This document shows positions 9,482 to 18,222 of a stretch of DNA of 64,000 nucleotides, piece after piece. The stretch spans positions 167,284 through 231,283 of the forward strand of contig NZ_KB446648.1 of assembly GCF_000340375.1 (NCBI RefSeq), read 5' to 3'. The notes beneath the pieces are model-generated. The model was not told where the DNA came from and searched no databases. It worked only from the letters and a program-made list of their open reading frames with translations. This DNA is from Eggerthia catenaformis OT 569 = DSM 20559. Its GTDB lineage: Bacteria > Bacillota_I > Bacilli_A > Erysipelotrichales > Coprobacillaceae. Positions within the stretch are counted from its first letter, which is position 1, and every line of letters begins with the position of its first letter. Made by a program: the position numbers and the translations under genes.

Positions 9482-9508
9482 ACAAAAGACAGGATAACTA
9501 TCCTGTCT
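9482..9508 (-). terminator. Terminator of the ABC-F gene
   Basis: A 9-10 bp stem (AGACAGGATA / TATCCTGTCT) with a very small loop. It overlaps the stop codon and is followed by TTTTG on the minus strand. Confidence 0.6.
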
Positions 9509-11360
9509 AACTATTTAGTTCTTCCCATAAAAGAAGCTTTTCCTCAAGTTCATTATTTAATTGTTCGATTGTATCCGTACATTCATTATACTTCTTATAA
9601 TCATTTATAATCTCTTCTTCTCCAAGCAAAGCTTCTTTTTCTTTAATAGTATTTTCTAAAGAAGAAATTTCATTTTCAACTTTCTTCAGCTTGTTTTTTA
9701 AAGCCCTATCAGCCTGATTTACTATTTTAGATTGGCTAACAGCTGTCTCTTTCTGTTCAGATTTTATCTTCAAATGCTCTAAATAATAACTATAATTACC
9801 ATTATATTCATCTACACCATGTTCAGACATATCTAGTATTTTAGTTGCGATTTTATTAATAAAATAACGATCATGAGAAATGAAAAGAATCGTACCGTCA
9901 AAGTCCAGCAGAGCATCTTCTAAAACCTCTTTAGACTGTATATCTAAATGATTGGTAGGCTCATCTAAAATAAGAAAGTTTGCTTTATTTAAGAGCAGTT
10001 TCATTAAGACTATACGTCCTTTTTCTCCTCCGGAAAGAATATCAATAGTCTTAAATACATCTTCTCCTTTAAAAAGAAATGCGGCACAAATATTTCTTAT
10101 TTGAGTATTGTTCATTTTAGGGAAAGCATTGCTTATTTCATCAAAGATAGTATTGTTTATATTCAATGAAGAATGTTCTTGATCATAATATCCAATAGTT
10201 ACTTTTACTCCTAAATGAATATGTCCGCTATCAGGAATAAGATCTTTTAATATTAAATGAAATAAAGTTGTTTTACCTATACCATTAGGACCAAGTAAAG
10301 CAATTCTATCATTTCTTTTGACTTCAAAGCTGATATGATCAAATAAAGGATGAGTAAAGCTCATTGAAAGATCCTTAACTTTTAAGACATCATATCCACT
10401 TTCTATTTCCGGCTGAAAAGAGATATGAATAGGAGAAGGAAGAGAATTTGGTTTTTCCGTCTTTTGCATTTTTTCCAAGGCTTTTTCTTTTGAATGTGCT
10501 CTTTTTAATTGCTTCTCTCGATTAAAAGATTTTAATGTATCAATAGACTGTTGCATCTTTTTTATCTCTTTCTGATTATTTAAATAATGCTTCAAATCGA
10601 TATCTCTATTATGTTTTTTAATCTGTGCATATTCATTATAATGACAATGATATATTTTTGATTTTCCATTTTCTATTTCCATAATAGAGTCGGTAACCTG
10701 ATCAATAAAATATCGATCATGTGACACAACAATAATAGCCTTAGGATAAGATTTAAGATAATTTTCAAGCCATTCAATAGCTTCTAAATCTAAATGGTTG
10801 GTAGGCTCATCAAGCAGTAGTAAATCAGGTTCACTTAATAATAGTTGACCCAATATAATTCTTGTTTTCTGACCTCCGGATAAGATACTGACCGGCTGAT
10901 ACCAGATATCTTTTTGAAAACCTAAACCATTTAAGATACCCTTAATATTTGATTCAATTGTATATCCATCAGATTCTTCAAACCGGACAGTTAAAGCATC
11001 ATATTCTTTCATAATAGAGTCTAAATGGTCACTATGAGTCATTTGTGTTTCTAAATAACGCATTCTTTTTTCAATATTCTTTAAATTCTTATAAGGACTT
11101 TCTAAAGTCTCATAGATACTTAAAGATAAATCAAAATTATGATCTTGTGACAAATAGCCTATTGTGACATCACCTGCAATGGAAAGAGTACCGCTATCAT
11201 AAGACTCTTCATTTTGCAGAATCTTTAATAAAGTACTTTTACCGGCACCATTTTCACCAATAACAGCCAGCTTATCTTTTGCTTCTATGTTAAAAGTTAT
11301 ATTTTTTAATACTTCCTGATCACCATAAAGTTTAGTTAATGAAGAACAACTTAATATCAT
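9507..11360 (-). CDS. ABC-F family ATPase
   Basis: A soluble 617-aa protein with two ATP-binding cassettes and no membrane segment, the layout of ABC-F translation factors. Cassette 1 has GENGAGKST, LSGGQ and LLDEPTNHLD. Cassette 2 has GPNGIGKTT, LSGGEKGR and ILDEPTNHLD. A charged linker of about 80 aa separates them, and the C-terminal 80 residues form a Lys/Glu-rich coiled coil as in YdiF/Uup. ABC-F proteins act on the ribosome E-site; some give antibiotic resistance, but nothing here shows that. The start at 11360 is chosen because an AAGGTGAT site precedes it and the cassette begins there; an upstream in-frame start at 11408 adds only a hydrophobic AT-rich stretch. Confidence 0.92.
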   Translation of the reverse strand: MILSCSSLTKLYGDQEVLKNITFNIEAKDKLAVIGENGAGKSTLLKILQNEESYDSGTLSIAGDVTIGYLSQDHNFDLSLSIYETLESPYKNLKNIEKRMRYLETQMTHSDHLDSIMKEYDALTVRFEESDGYTIESNIKGILNGLGFQKDIWYQPVSILSGGQKTRIILGQLLLSEPDLLLLDEPTNHLDLEAIEWLENYLKSYPKAIIVVSHDRYFIDQVTDSIMEIENGKSKIYHCHYNEYAQIKKHNRDIDLKHYLNNQKEIKKMQQSIDTLKSFNREKQLKRAHSKEKALEKMQKTEKPNSLPSPIHISFQPEIESGYDVLKVKDLSMSFTHPLFDHISFEVKRNDRIALLGPNGIGKTTLFHLILKDLIPDSGHIHLGVKVTIGYYDQEHSSLNINNTIFDEISNAFPKMNNTQIRNICAAFLFKGEDVFKTIDILSGGEKGRIVLMKLLLNKANFLILDEPTNHLDIQSKEVLEDALLDFDGTILFISHDRYFINKIATKILDMSEHGVDEYNGNYSYYLEHLKIKSEQKETAVSQSKIVNQADRALKNKLKKVENEISSLENTIKEKEALLGEEEIINDYKKYNECTDTIEQLNNELEEKLLLWEELNS

Positions 11361-11427
11361 ATTTATCACCTTGTTTATTCTAACATATAAAAAAATAAAT
11401 AAAAACAAGAGAATTTCTTTTGATTTA

Positions 11428-11455
11428 TTGTTTAATTTAATAATTTATGTATAAT
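11428..11455 (+). promoter_or_regulatory. Promoter of the GntR/FCD-icd operon
   Basis: TTGTTT at 11428-11433 and TATAAT at 11450-11455 with a 16-nt spacer. Confidence 0.65.
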
Positions 11456-11465
11456 TGTATACAAT
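11454..11465. promoter_or_regulatory. ATTGTATACAAT palindrome, likely FCD-GntR operator
   Basis: A perfect 12-bp palindrome that overlaps the end of the -10 box and the expected start point. Its GTATAC core flanked by TT/AA fits the known recognition pattern of FadR-subfamily GntR regulators. The gene directly downstream encodes such a regulator, so autoregulation of the regulator-icd transcript is likely. Confidence 0.6.
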
Positions 11466-11481
11466 ATGGGAGGATAAGAAT

Positions 11482-12165
11482 ATGCCATCACATAGTTTAT
11501 TTGAAGTGACAAAACATGGATCACTGGGGAATCAGATATTTAATATCTTGAGAGACCGGATTTTAAATGAAGAATATAATCATGGTGATAAACTTAATGA
11601 ACTGACTTTAGCTAAAGAGTTCAATATTAGTCGGACACCGGTTAGAGAATCTTTAAAACAGCTGGAATTAGAAGGATTGGTAGAAAGTATTCCGAATAAA
11701 GGTGTCTTTGTGAAAGGATTTAAGCCTAGAGATATAGATGATATGTTTGAAGTCAGAAAGATTCTTGAGTCACTTGCAGTAGGGCTTGCGATAGATCGTA
11801 TCAATGATATTTATCTGGCAAAGATTAAAGATGTTTATGATTTAATGGAGTTTTATACAAAGAAAAAAGATAATGAGAAGATTCATGATTTAAATATTCT
11901 TTATCATGAAATGATTTATCAGGCGACACAGTCATCTTATCTGATGCAGGTTTTAAAAGATATTCATTATTATGTTTCGGTAACTACAAGACATTCTTTA
12001 AAACAGCATCAGAGAATGGAAACATCACTTAAGGAACATAAGGCAATATTAGATGCGATTATGGATAGGGATAAAGATTTAGCTAAGTCTTTGATTGTCA
12101 GTCATATTAATAAATCACAAATGCTTGTACGTAAATATTATGCATCAAAGGAAAAGAAGAGGTAG
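11482..12165 (+). CDS. GntR-family regulator (FadR/FCD type)
   Basis: A 227-aa regulator. The winged helix is clear (GNQIFNILRDRILNEEYNHGDKLNE, then LAKEFNISRTPVRESLKQLELEGLVESIPNKGVFVKGF). The C-terminal 140 residues form an all-helical FCD domain (FEVRKILES, HDLNILYHEMIYQA, LKEHKAILDAIMDRD) with the metal-binding His pattern of that family; its ligands are often organic acids. The ATG at 11482 follows a GGGAGGAT site. The stop codon is 4 nt before icd, so it almost certainly shares a transcript with icd and may respond to citrate-type acids (inference). Confidence 0.92.
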   Translation: MPSHSLFEVTKHGSLGNQIFNILRDRILNEEYNHGDKLNELTLAKEFNISRTPVRESLKQLELEGLVESIPNKGVFVKGFKPRDIDDMFEVRKILESLAVGLAIDRINDIYLAKIKDVYDLMEFYTKKKDNEKIHDLNILYHEMIYQATQSSYLMQVLKDIHYYVSVTTRHSLKQHQRMETSLKEHKAILDAIMDRDKDLAKSLIVSHINKSQMLVRKYYASKEKKR

Positions 12166-12169
12166 AATT

Positions 12170-13372
12170 ATGACTAAGATACAAATGAAAACACCATTAG
12201 TAGAAATGGATGGAGATGAAATGACAAGAATCCTGTGGAAAGATATTAAGGAGGAATTAATTCTTCCTTTTGTAGATCTTAAAACAGAATATTATGATTT
12301 AGGATTAGAAAATAGAGATCTTACGAATGATCAGGTTACAGTAGATGCCGCTTATGCTAATAAGAAATATGGTGTATCAGTGAAGTGTGCAACTATTACG
12401 CCTAATGCACAAAGAGTAGAAGAATATCATTTAAAAGAAATGTGGAAATCACCTAATGGAACAATCAGAGCGATATTAGATGGAACAGTATTTAGAAAAC
12501 CTATTATGATTGATTGTATTAGTCCTATTGTCAGTAAATGGAAAAAACCTATTACTATTGCCCGACATGCCTATGGTGATGTTTATAAATCATCCGAGAT
12601 TAAAGTTCCCGGGAAAGGTATTGCTAAGTTGGTATTTGAAGGAGAAGATAAGATTGAAAAAGAAATATTTTCTTTTGAAACACCCGGTGTACTACAAGGA
12701 CAGTATAATACAGATGATTCTATTGAGTCATTCGCAAGAAGCTGCTTTAATTATGCCTTAGATCAAAAACAGGATTTATGGTTTGGGACAAAGGATACTA
12801 TTTCTAAGATTTATGATCATCGTTTTAAAGATATTTTCCAAGAGATCTATAATAAGGAATACAAAGATCTTTTTGAAAAAGAGGGACTCACTTATTTTTA
12901 TTCATTAATTGATGATATTACAGCCAGAGTAATGAGAAGTGAAGGCGGATTTATCTGGGCTTGTAAAAATTATGATGGTGATGTTATGAGTGATATGGTA
13001 TCAACAGCTTTCGGTTCACTTGCAATGATGACAAGTGTCCTTGTTTCTCCGGATGGTCATTATGAATATGAAGCAGCTCATGGTACAGTAACACGTCATT
13101 ATTATCGTTATTTAAAAGGAGAAAAGACATCAACAAATCCAATCGCAACTATTTTTGCCTGGAGTGGAGCTCTTAGAAAAAGAGGAGAATTAGATAAAAT
13201 TGATGCTCTTGTCTATTATGCTGATGTGTTAGAAAAAGCATGTCTTCATGTTTTAAATAACGGTATTCTTACGAAGGATTTGGTTTTATTAGCTGAAAAT
13301 ATTGAAGTTAAGGAAGTAAATTCTGAAGATTTCTTAAAAGCTGTTAGAAAAGAAATTGAAGCTTTATTATAA
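12170..13372 (+). CDS. icd: NADP-dependent isocitrate dehydrogenase
   Basis: A 400-aa enzyme oxidising isocitrate to 2-oxoglutarate with NADP. It belongs to the eukaryote-like, homodimeric subfamily, not the E. coli type. Landmarks are VEMDGDEMTRILWK at the N-terminus, CATITPN and SPNGTIRAILDGTVFR, the YDGDVMSDMVSTAFGSLAMM region, and AAHGTVTRHYYRYLKGEKTSTNPIA near the C-terminus. The start at 12170 follows AAGAAGAGG and fits the family N-terminus; an upstream in-frame start at 12095 overlaps the regulator gene. With the aconitase-like gene nearby it could give a short oxidative branch feeding glutamate synthesis. No citrate synthase is in the window. Confidence 0.95.
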   Translation: MTKIQMKTPLVEMDGDEMTRILWKDIKEELILPFVDLKTEYYDLGLENRDLTNDQVTVDAAYANKKYGVSVKCATITPNAQRVEEYHLKEMWKSPNGTIRAILDGTVFRKPIMIDCISPIVSKWKKPITIARHAYGDVYKSSEIKVPGKGIAKLVFEGEDKIEKEIFSFETPGVLQGQYNTDDSIESFARSCFNYALDQKQDLWFGTKDTISKIYDHRFKDIFQEIYNKEYKDLFEKEGLTYFYSLIDDITARVMRSEGGFIWACKNYDGDVMSDMVSTAFGSLAMMTSVLVSPDGHYEYEAAHGTVTRHYYRYLKGEKTSTNPIATIFAWSGALRKRGELDKIDALVYYADVLEKACLHVLNNGILTKDLVLLAENIEVKEVNSEDFLKAVRKEIEALL

Positions 13373-13396
13373 ACCTTTCAAAAGAAAGGTTTTTTC
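13371..13396 (+). terminator. Intrinsic terminator after icd
   Basis: A 9-bp stem (AAACCTTTC / GAAAGGTTT) with an AAAA loop and T6, overlapping the icd stop codon. Confidence 0.9.
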
Positions 13397-13451
13397 ATTG
13401 CTTGCATTCCTTATTATTTTTTCTTACAATACCTTTAATAAGGAGATCGGT

Positions 13452-14564
13452 ATGCTGAAGGCTAAACATAAGACAGTGAAAGTGGGAGAAGATTATCGTC
13501 TGATTGCGATTTCCGATATTCATGGACATCTTGATTTCTTTATAGAATTGCTTGATTCTATTCATTATAAAGTAGGAGAAGATTATTTAGTAATCATAGG
13601 TGATTATGTAGAAAAAGGAGATCAGGTCTTAGAAACAATGGCTTTTATTGAAAAGCTATCTCATTATCCCAGAGTTTATATTCTTATGGGTAATTGTGAG
13701 TGGGCGATGACCGCCATGCTGACAATCCCTGAGCTGGCTCCTCATATCTCTCATTATTTAAATAAGGTTTCAGCTAATGGGGCAATCAGAACATTAATGC
13801 ATCAAAAGCATTTAGATTTTAATACTCATTCTTCTTTAAGCATTCAGCATATACTTGAACAAAGTCTTCATACACATTTACAGTTTATAAAACATCTTCC
13901 GGTAACTTTAAAATTTAATGATTTTATTTTTGTTCATGCCGGTTTAGAACCAAGAGATAATTATAAAGAATGTGGGCTTTCTTCTTATTTAGAAATGCAG
14001 CGATTCTTAGATTATGGTCATCCTTTTAAAGAAACAGTTATTGTCGGTCATATTCCTGTTTCTAATTATAAGAATATTATTAATAATGATATTATTTTTG
14101 ATTTTAATAAACGTATCATATCTATAGATGGAGGGATAGGCGTTAAGCCGATAGCACAACTTAATGCTTTAATTATTAATAGTATAGATGGAAAAATCAG
14201 TTATCAGACTGCAAAATATCAGCCTTTGCCTCAAGGTATATTAAAAAGAGATATAGAAGGAAATCATTTGTTTCATAAAATTTCATTTCCTGACTTTGAA
14301 GTAAAGATACTGGAAAAGAAAGAATCTTTCTCATTATGTCAGCAAGTCAACACTCATATGATATTAGATATTAAGAATGAGTACCTTTATCAAAGAGATG
14401 GACACTTTTATTGTCTTGATGACTATACAGATCATATGATTTCCGGAAATAAAGGAGATCCTATCAGTATCTTATTAAGATTTAAAGATTATGATTATGT
14501 ATTGTGTAATGAACAAACCGGATGGGTAGAAGATAAGGATGTGAGAATAAGTGAAAAAAAATAA
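13452..14564 (+). CDS. PPP-type metallophosphatase with SH3-like tail
   Basis: A 370-aa cytoplasmic protein. Residues about 15-240 carry the phosphoprotein-phosphatase (PPP) signature blocks: ISDIHGH, GDYVEKG, GNCEW, VHAGLEP and VGHIPV. Substrates could be phosphoproteins or dinucleoside polyphosphates. GNCEW replaces the usual GNHE, and GDYVEKG the usual GDYVDRG. The last 100 residues form a separate beta-rich segment ending in LCNEQTGWVEDKDV, which resembles a bacterial SH3 domain. The ATG at 13452 follows AAGGAGATC; an in-frame start at 13356 lies in the icd terminator. The 3' end overlaps the glucosaminidase gene, implying coupled expression with cell-wall hydrolases. Confidence 0.82.
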   Translation: MLKAKHKTVKVGEDYRLIAISDIHGHLDFFIELLDSIHYKVGEDYLVIIGDYVEKGDQVLETMAFIEKLSHYPRVYILMGNCEWAMTAMLTIPELAPHISHYLNKVSANGAIRTLMHQKHLDFNTHSSLSIQHILEQSLHTHLQFIKHLPVTLKFNDFIFVHAGLEPRDNYKECGLSSYLEMQRFLDYGHPFKETVIVGHIPVSNYKNIINNDIIFDFNKRIISIDGGIGVKPIAQLNALIINSIDGKISYQTAKYQPLPQGILKRDIEGNHLFHKISFPDFEVKILEKKESFSLCQQVNTHMILDIKNEYLYQRDGHFYCLDDYTDHMISGNKGDPISILLRFKDYDYVLCNEQTGWVEDKDVRISEKK

Positions 14565-16047
14565 AAAGAGAAAGAAACTGTTTTTACAGAGAATAATTAT
14601 GATTCTAATTGCGATATGTATGTTGGGAACAGCTTATTTTATATTAGGAAGAAGAGAAGTACCTGTTGAGGGATATATCAGCTTAGTAAAAGAAGCGGGA
14701 GTATTAAAGAAAGCTCCTGATGAAACGAGTCAAACATTACATACATTGCCGGTAGGAACACCTTTGATCGTAGTTGCTCATGTTACTTATTTACATCAGT
14801 CTTATGAGAAAATAGGGGCTTATGTAAATGGTCAAAGATTAACCGGATATGTTTTAAAAGATAAACTTAAAAAATATGAATTTGATGAGTCATTTGAAGC
14901 TAAGATACAGAAGTTTCCTGAGAGTTATCGTCAGTCACTAAGATATATTCATAGTTTATATAGTCACTGGCATTTTCGTATTATGTATAGTAATCATAGC
15001 TTTGAAGATGCAGCTAAAGCTTATCAGAAAAAAGCATTGATTGCTTCTGATAAGAATTCATTAATTGAATCCACAAAGATTATAGAAGGAAAAGTATGGA
15101 GAAAAGCAAATATAGATACAGTCAGATATTATCTTGATCCACGTAATCATTTATCAGCTTCACAATCTGTTATGTTTGAACAACAGACATTAAATAAAGA
15201 AGAAACTCTTAATGATGCCAGAAAAATGCTGGCTGATACATTTATGACAGGCATGGAACCAACATCAAATAAAAAATGGGAAACATTATATTATCAGGCG
15301 GCTCTTAAATATAATATTTCATTATCTAATTTAATCGCCAGAGCAATTGTTGAGCAGGCAGCTAAGGAAACTAAAAGCGGCGGAGCAGGAAATATCGGCG
15401 GTCATGCTAGAGGAGATAAGAGCGGTAAGATTTATTATAATATCTTTAATATTGGAGCTAACAGCGGAGCACAGGATGGTATTGATTATGCTAAAAAACA
15501 AGGCTGGGATACGAGAGAGAAGGCTATTAATGGCGGAGCCGACTATCTTAGTCGAAAATATATTCAAAGCGGTCAGGATACTTTATATTTACAGCGTTTT
15601 GATATTCATTATAAGAATTTGGGAACACATTCCTATATGACTAATATTATGGCACCGGTCAACGAAGCAAAACATATGTTTGATGGCTATATGAATATTA
15701 AGAATGAAAATATTACCAGAAGGCTTTTAATTCCGGTATATTTAAATATGCCTAAAAATACAGACTATCCGGATAGAACTGACTTACTGAATAGAATGTC
15801 GTTTTATAAATATTATTTCTTTAAAGATATATCGCAGATGAAATTTAAATACCAAAAGAATATAAAATATACAGGTAATCCGGTAACACCTCAATTAAAA
15901 GTTTATTCCGGTGTAAATTTATTAAGAGAAAATATAGATTATACAATACGCTATTCTTCTCATACTAAAAAGGGGAAAGTAAATGTTACAGTATTTGGTT
16001 TAAATCAGTATTATAATACATATAAATTTACTTATAATATAAATTGA
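14551..16047 (+). CDS. Membrane-anchored GH73 glucosaminidase
   Basis: A 498-aa exported cell-wall hydrolase starting at a GTG that overlaps the phosphatase gene by 14 nt. Residues 1-10 are basic, followed by one membrane helix at about 12-29. Next come an SH3-like domain (about 36-110), a GH73 endo-beta-N-acetylglucosaminidase domain (about 230-375; RAIVEQAAKETKSGGAGNIGG with the presumed catalytic Glu, then YYNIFNIGA and HSYMTN), and a C-terminal Ig-like module of about 65 aa (YTGNPVTPQLKV..IDYTIRYSSHTKKGKVNVTV). GH73 enzymes cleave the GlcNAc-MurNAc bond in peptidoglycan. Without a signal cleavage site it probably stays attached to the membrane. Confidence 0.88.
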   Translation: MKKNKKRKKLFLQRIIMILIAICMLGTAYFILGRREVPVEGYISLVKEAGVLKKAPDETSQTLHTLPVGTPLIVVAHVTYLHQSYEKIGAYVNGQRLTGYVLKDKLKKYEFDESFEAKIQKFPESYRQSLRYIHSLYSHWHFRIMYSNHSFEDAAKAYQKKALIASDKNSLIESTKIIEGKVWRKANIDTVRYYLDPRNHLSASQSVMFEQQTLNKEETLNDARKMLADTFMTGMEPTSNKKWETLYYQAALKYNISLSNLIARAIVEQAAKETKSGGAGNIGGHARGDKSGKIYYNIFNIGANSGAQDGIDYAKKQGWDTREKAINGGADYLSRKYIQSGQDTLYLQRFDIHYKNLGTHSYMTNIMAPVNEAKHMFDGYMNIKNENITRRLLIPVYLNMPKNTDYPDRTDLLNRMSFYKYYFFKDISQMKFKYQKNIKYTGNPVTPQLKVYSGVNLLRENIDYTIRYSSHTKKGKVNVTVFGLNQYYNTYKFTYNIN

Positions 16048-16140
16048 TTTGTTTATAATATAAATTATTTTAAATTAATTAAAATATATTTTGTATTATA
16101 GATAATTTATGTTAGGATAGGGATACGAGGTGATAAATTC

Positions 16141-17775
16141 ATGAAGAGATACAAATATAAAATTCTTATTTTGACAGGTGCTGCACTTGCTTTATGTATA
16201 CCAATAAGGTTTTCATCAGTTCATGTAGAAGCTTTAAAAGCTCCATTTGTTGGTATCTTAGAATATAACTTTACTTATAATGTAAAAGAGAAACCATCAA
16301 ATAATTCAAAGACTCTTTCAACCATTCAATTTGGTCAGTCTTTGGCTTTTCTTGGAGAAGTTAAAGATAGTGATGGGGATACATGGAACTATGTAGAGTA
16401 TTATAAGAATAATAGAAAATTAAAAGGATATGTTTATAATAAGAAATATTCAAGTGGCTATCGTTTTGGAAAATATCAATATGATGCTGCATTTGAAAAG
16501 AAGATTTCATCTTTTCCTGAATCTTATAAATTAAGATTAAGATATATGCATTCTGTCTATCCATTATGGAATTTTATTCCGGTAGAGACAGGTCTTGATT
16601 TTAATACTGCAGCTTCACAGTTTCAGAAGTCAGCTTTAATTAGTTCAAATAATTCTCATCTGATTACTTCTCCTAAGGTATTAGAAGGTTCTTCATGGCG
16701 AAGAGCTTCTCTAGATACAGTAAAGTATCTGATGGATCCTAGAAATTATTTAGATGCTTATAATGGTATTGTTTTTAATAAACTTTCTTATAATGATTCA
16801 GAGGTATTACAGGATGCTAAATCAGTATTAAGTGGCACAGTATTATCAAAATATGCAAATACTTTTTATCAGGCTTCAAGAAAATATGATGTTTCTTTAT
16901 TTAACTCTTTAACTCGAGCAGCTGTCGAACAGGGTAAAAATGGTGGATTAGGTTATAAAGGCGGTAAAGCATCCGGTGATAAGAGTGGTAAAAAGTATTA
17001 CAATATCTTTAATATTGGAGCTAATGGCGGAGCACAGGATGGTATTAATTATGCTAAAAAGCAGGGCTGGAATACTGTTGAAAAGAGTATTTATGGAGGT
17101 ATGGAATATCTGGGAAATAAATACATCAAAGGCGGTCAGTGGTCATTATATTTACAAAGATTTAATGTTAATAAGTCAAGTAAATATAAGATTTATACAC
17201 ATTCGTATATGACGAATATTCATGCTCCAATCACGGAAGCTAAAAAACTGACATATGCTTATTGTGTATCTAGAAATCATTTAGATGAGAAGAAGAAAAA
17301 TCTTTATATTCCTGTGTATAAGAATATGCCTTATTCAACACAATACCCTGATCATCAGGATAAATATCTAAATTATTCACCGATATCTCTTAATACATCA
17401 GCAAGTGTAAAGACCGGCTGGTCTAAAATAAATGGCAGCTGGTATTATTACATTAATGGTAATAAGCAGACCGGCTGGATTAAGGATAAAGGCACATGGT
17501 ATTATTTAAAATCTAATGGAGTAATGGCTACGGACTGGATTAAATACAAAGGCACATGGTATTATCTAAAATCTAATGGAGCAATGGCTACGGACTGGAT
17601 TAAATACAAAGATACATGGTATTATCTGGAATCTAATGGAGCAATGGCTACAGGCTGGATTAAGGATAAAGGAGCATGGTATTATTTGGAATCATCAGGA
17701 GCAATGTCGGCTAATAAGTGGATTGGGAAATATCATGTTAATGGTAGTGGAAAATGGGATAAAACACGTAAATAA
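16141..17775 (+). CDS. Secreted GH73 glucosaminidase with cell-wall-binding repeats
   Basis: A 544-aa paralogue of the preceding enzyme. It has a signal peptide (about residues 1-31, ending VHVEA), an SH3-like domain (about 36-115), and a GH73 domain (about 225-375; RAAVEQGKNGGLGYKGGKASGDKSG, YYNIFNIGA, HSYMTN). The C-terminal 120 residues hold about six choline-binding-like repeats of 20 aa (GWIKDKGTWYYLKSNGVMAT) that bind wall polymers. Instead of the Ig module of its neighbour it uses wall-binding repeats, so this copy should be released and retained on the wall. An ACGAGGTGAT site precedes the ATG. Internal repeats are nearly identical at the DNA level. Confidence 0.92.
   Translation: MKRYKYKILILTGAALALCIPIRFSSVHVEALKAPFVGILEYNFTYNVKEKPSNNSKTLSTIQFGQSLAFLGEVKDSDGDTWNYVEYYKNNRKLKGYVYNKKYSSGYRFGKYQYDAAFEKKISSFPESYKLRLRYMHSVYPLWNFIPVETGLDFNTAASQFQKSALISSNNSHLITSPKVLEGSSWRRASLDTVKYLMDPRNYLDAYNGIVFNKLSYNDSEVLQDAKSVLSGTVLSKYANTFYQASRKYDVSLFNSLTRAAVEQGKNGGLGYKGGKASGDKSGKKYYNIFNIGANGGAQDGINYAKKQGWNTVEKSIYGGMEYLGNKYIKGGQWSLYLQRFNVNKSSKYKIYTHSYMTNIHAPITEAKKLTYAYCVSRNHLDEKKKNLYIPVYKNMPYSTQYPDHQDKYLNYSPISLNTSASVKTGWSKINGSWYYYINGNKQTGWIKDKGTWYYLKSNGVMATDWIKYKGTWYYLKSNGAMATDWIKYKDTWYYLESNGAMATGWIKDKGAWYYLESSGAMSANKWIGKYHVNGSGKWDKTRK
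17461..17700 (+). repeat. Four tandem 60-bp units in the wall-binding region
   Basis: Four consecutive 60-bp units, each encoding one 20-residue wall-binding repeat. The second and third units (17521-17640) differ at only a few bases. The pattern indicates recent duplication and possible copy-number variation between strains. Confidence 0.9.
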
Positions 17776-17799
17776 GGCTGATAAGCAGCCTTATTTTTC
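17771..17799 (+). terminator. Intrinsic terminator after the glucosaminidase
   Basis: A 10-bp stem (AATAAGGCTG / CAGCCTTATT), loop ATAAG, followed by T4. Confidence 0.88.
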
Positions 17800-17818
17800 T
17801 ATTGTTTTATAAAAAGTA

Positions 17819-17847
17819 TTGCATTTTTATATATTCTAGTGTATATT
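17819..17847 (+). promoter_or_regulatory. Promoter of the three-tRNA cluster
   Basis: TTGCAT at 17819-17824 and TATATT at 17842-17847, spacer 17 nt, about 20 nt before tRNA-Asn. Confidence 0.65.
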
Positions 17848-17866
17848 AATTAAGCAATAATTGAAT

Positions 17867-17943
17867 GCCTCAATAGCTCAGTTGGTTAGAGCATCTGACT
17901 GTTAATCAGGGGGTCGTAGGTTCGAGTCCTACTTGAGGCGCCA
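17867..17943 (+). tRNA. tRNA-Asn (GTT)
   Basis: 77 nt with encoded CCA. The acceptor stem GCCTCAA/TTGAGGC pairs fully, the anticodon loop is CTGTTAA and the T-loop is GTTCGAGTC. First of three tRNAs separated by only 2-4 nt. Confidence 0.97.
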
Positions 17944-17945
17944 GT

Positions 17946-18021
17946 GGCGGATTGGAGAAACGGTTAACTCACATGCCTTTCACGCATGCATTCACGGGTT
18001 CGAATCCCGTATCCGTCACCA
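17946..18021 (+). tRNA. tRNA-Glu (TTC)
   Basis: 76 nt with encoded CCA. The acceptor stem is GGCGGAT/ATCCGTC with one G-T pair. The anticodon loop CTTTCAC is closed by the GCATGC-type stem. Confidence 0.96.
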
Positions 18022-18025
18022 TGAT

Positions 18026-18101
18026 GGGAGCTTAGCTCAGTTGGGAGAGCGTCTGCCTTACAAGCAGAGGGTCAGCGGTTCGAGCCCGTTAGCTCCCACC
18101 A
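18026..18101 (+). tRNA. tRNA-Val (TAC)
   Basis: 76 nt with encoded CCA. Acceptor stem GGGAGCT/AGCTCCC, anticodon loop CTTACAA. Confidence 0.97.
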
Positions 18102-18110
18102 TTTTTATTT

Positions 18111-18133
18111 GATGTAGAAATACATCTTTTTTT
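18111..18133 (+). terminator. Terminator of the tRNA cluster
   Basis: A 6-bp stem GATGTA/TACATC closed by a GAAA tetraloop and followed by T7. Confidence 0.8.
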
Positions 18134-18161
18134 ATTGTTTTAGTAAATTTCCGGTAAACAA

Positions 18162-18190
18162 TTGACTACCTGCTTTTGTATCCATATAAT
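18162..18190 (+). promoter_or_regulatory. Promoter of the galM-galK operon
   Basis: TTGACT at 18162-18167 and TATAAT at 18185-18190 with a 17-nt spacer, close to consensus. A loose inverted repeat TTGTTT-N15-AAACAA (18135-18161) ends next to the -35 box and might be a sugar-repressor site. Confidence 0.75.
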
Positions 18191-18222
18191 TAGTTTAGAT
18201 AACTTATTAGAAAGGATATAAT

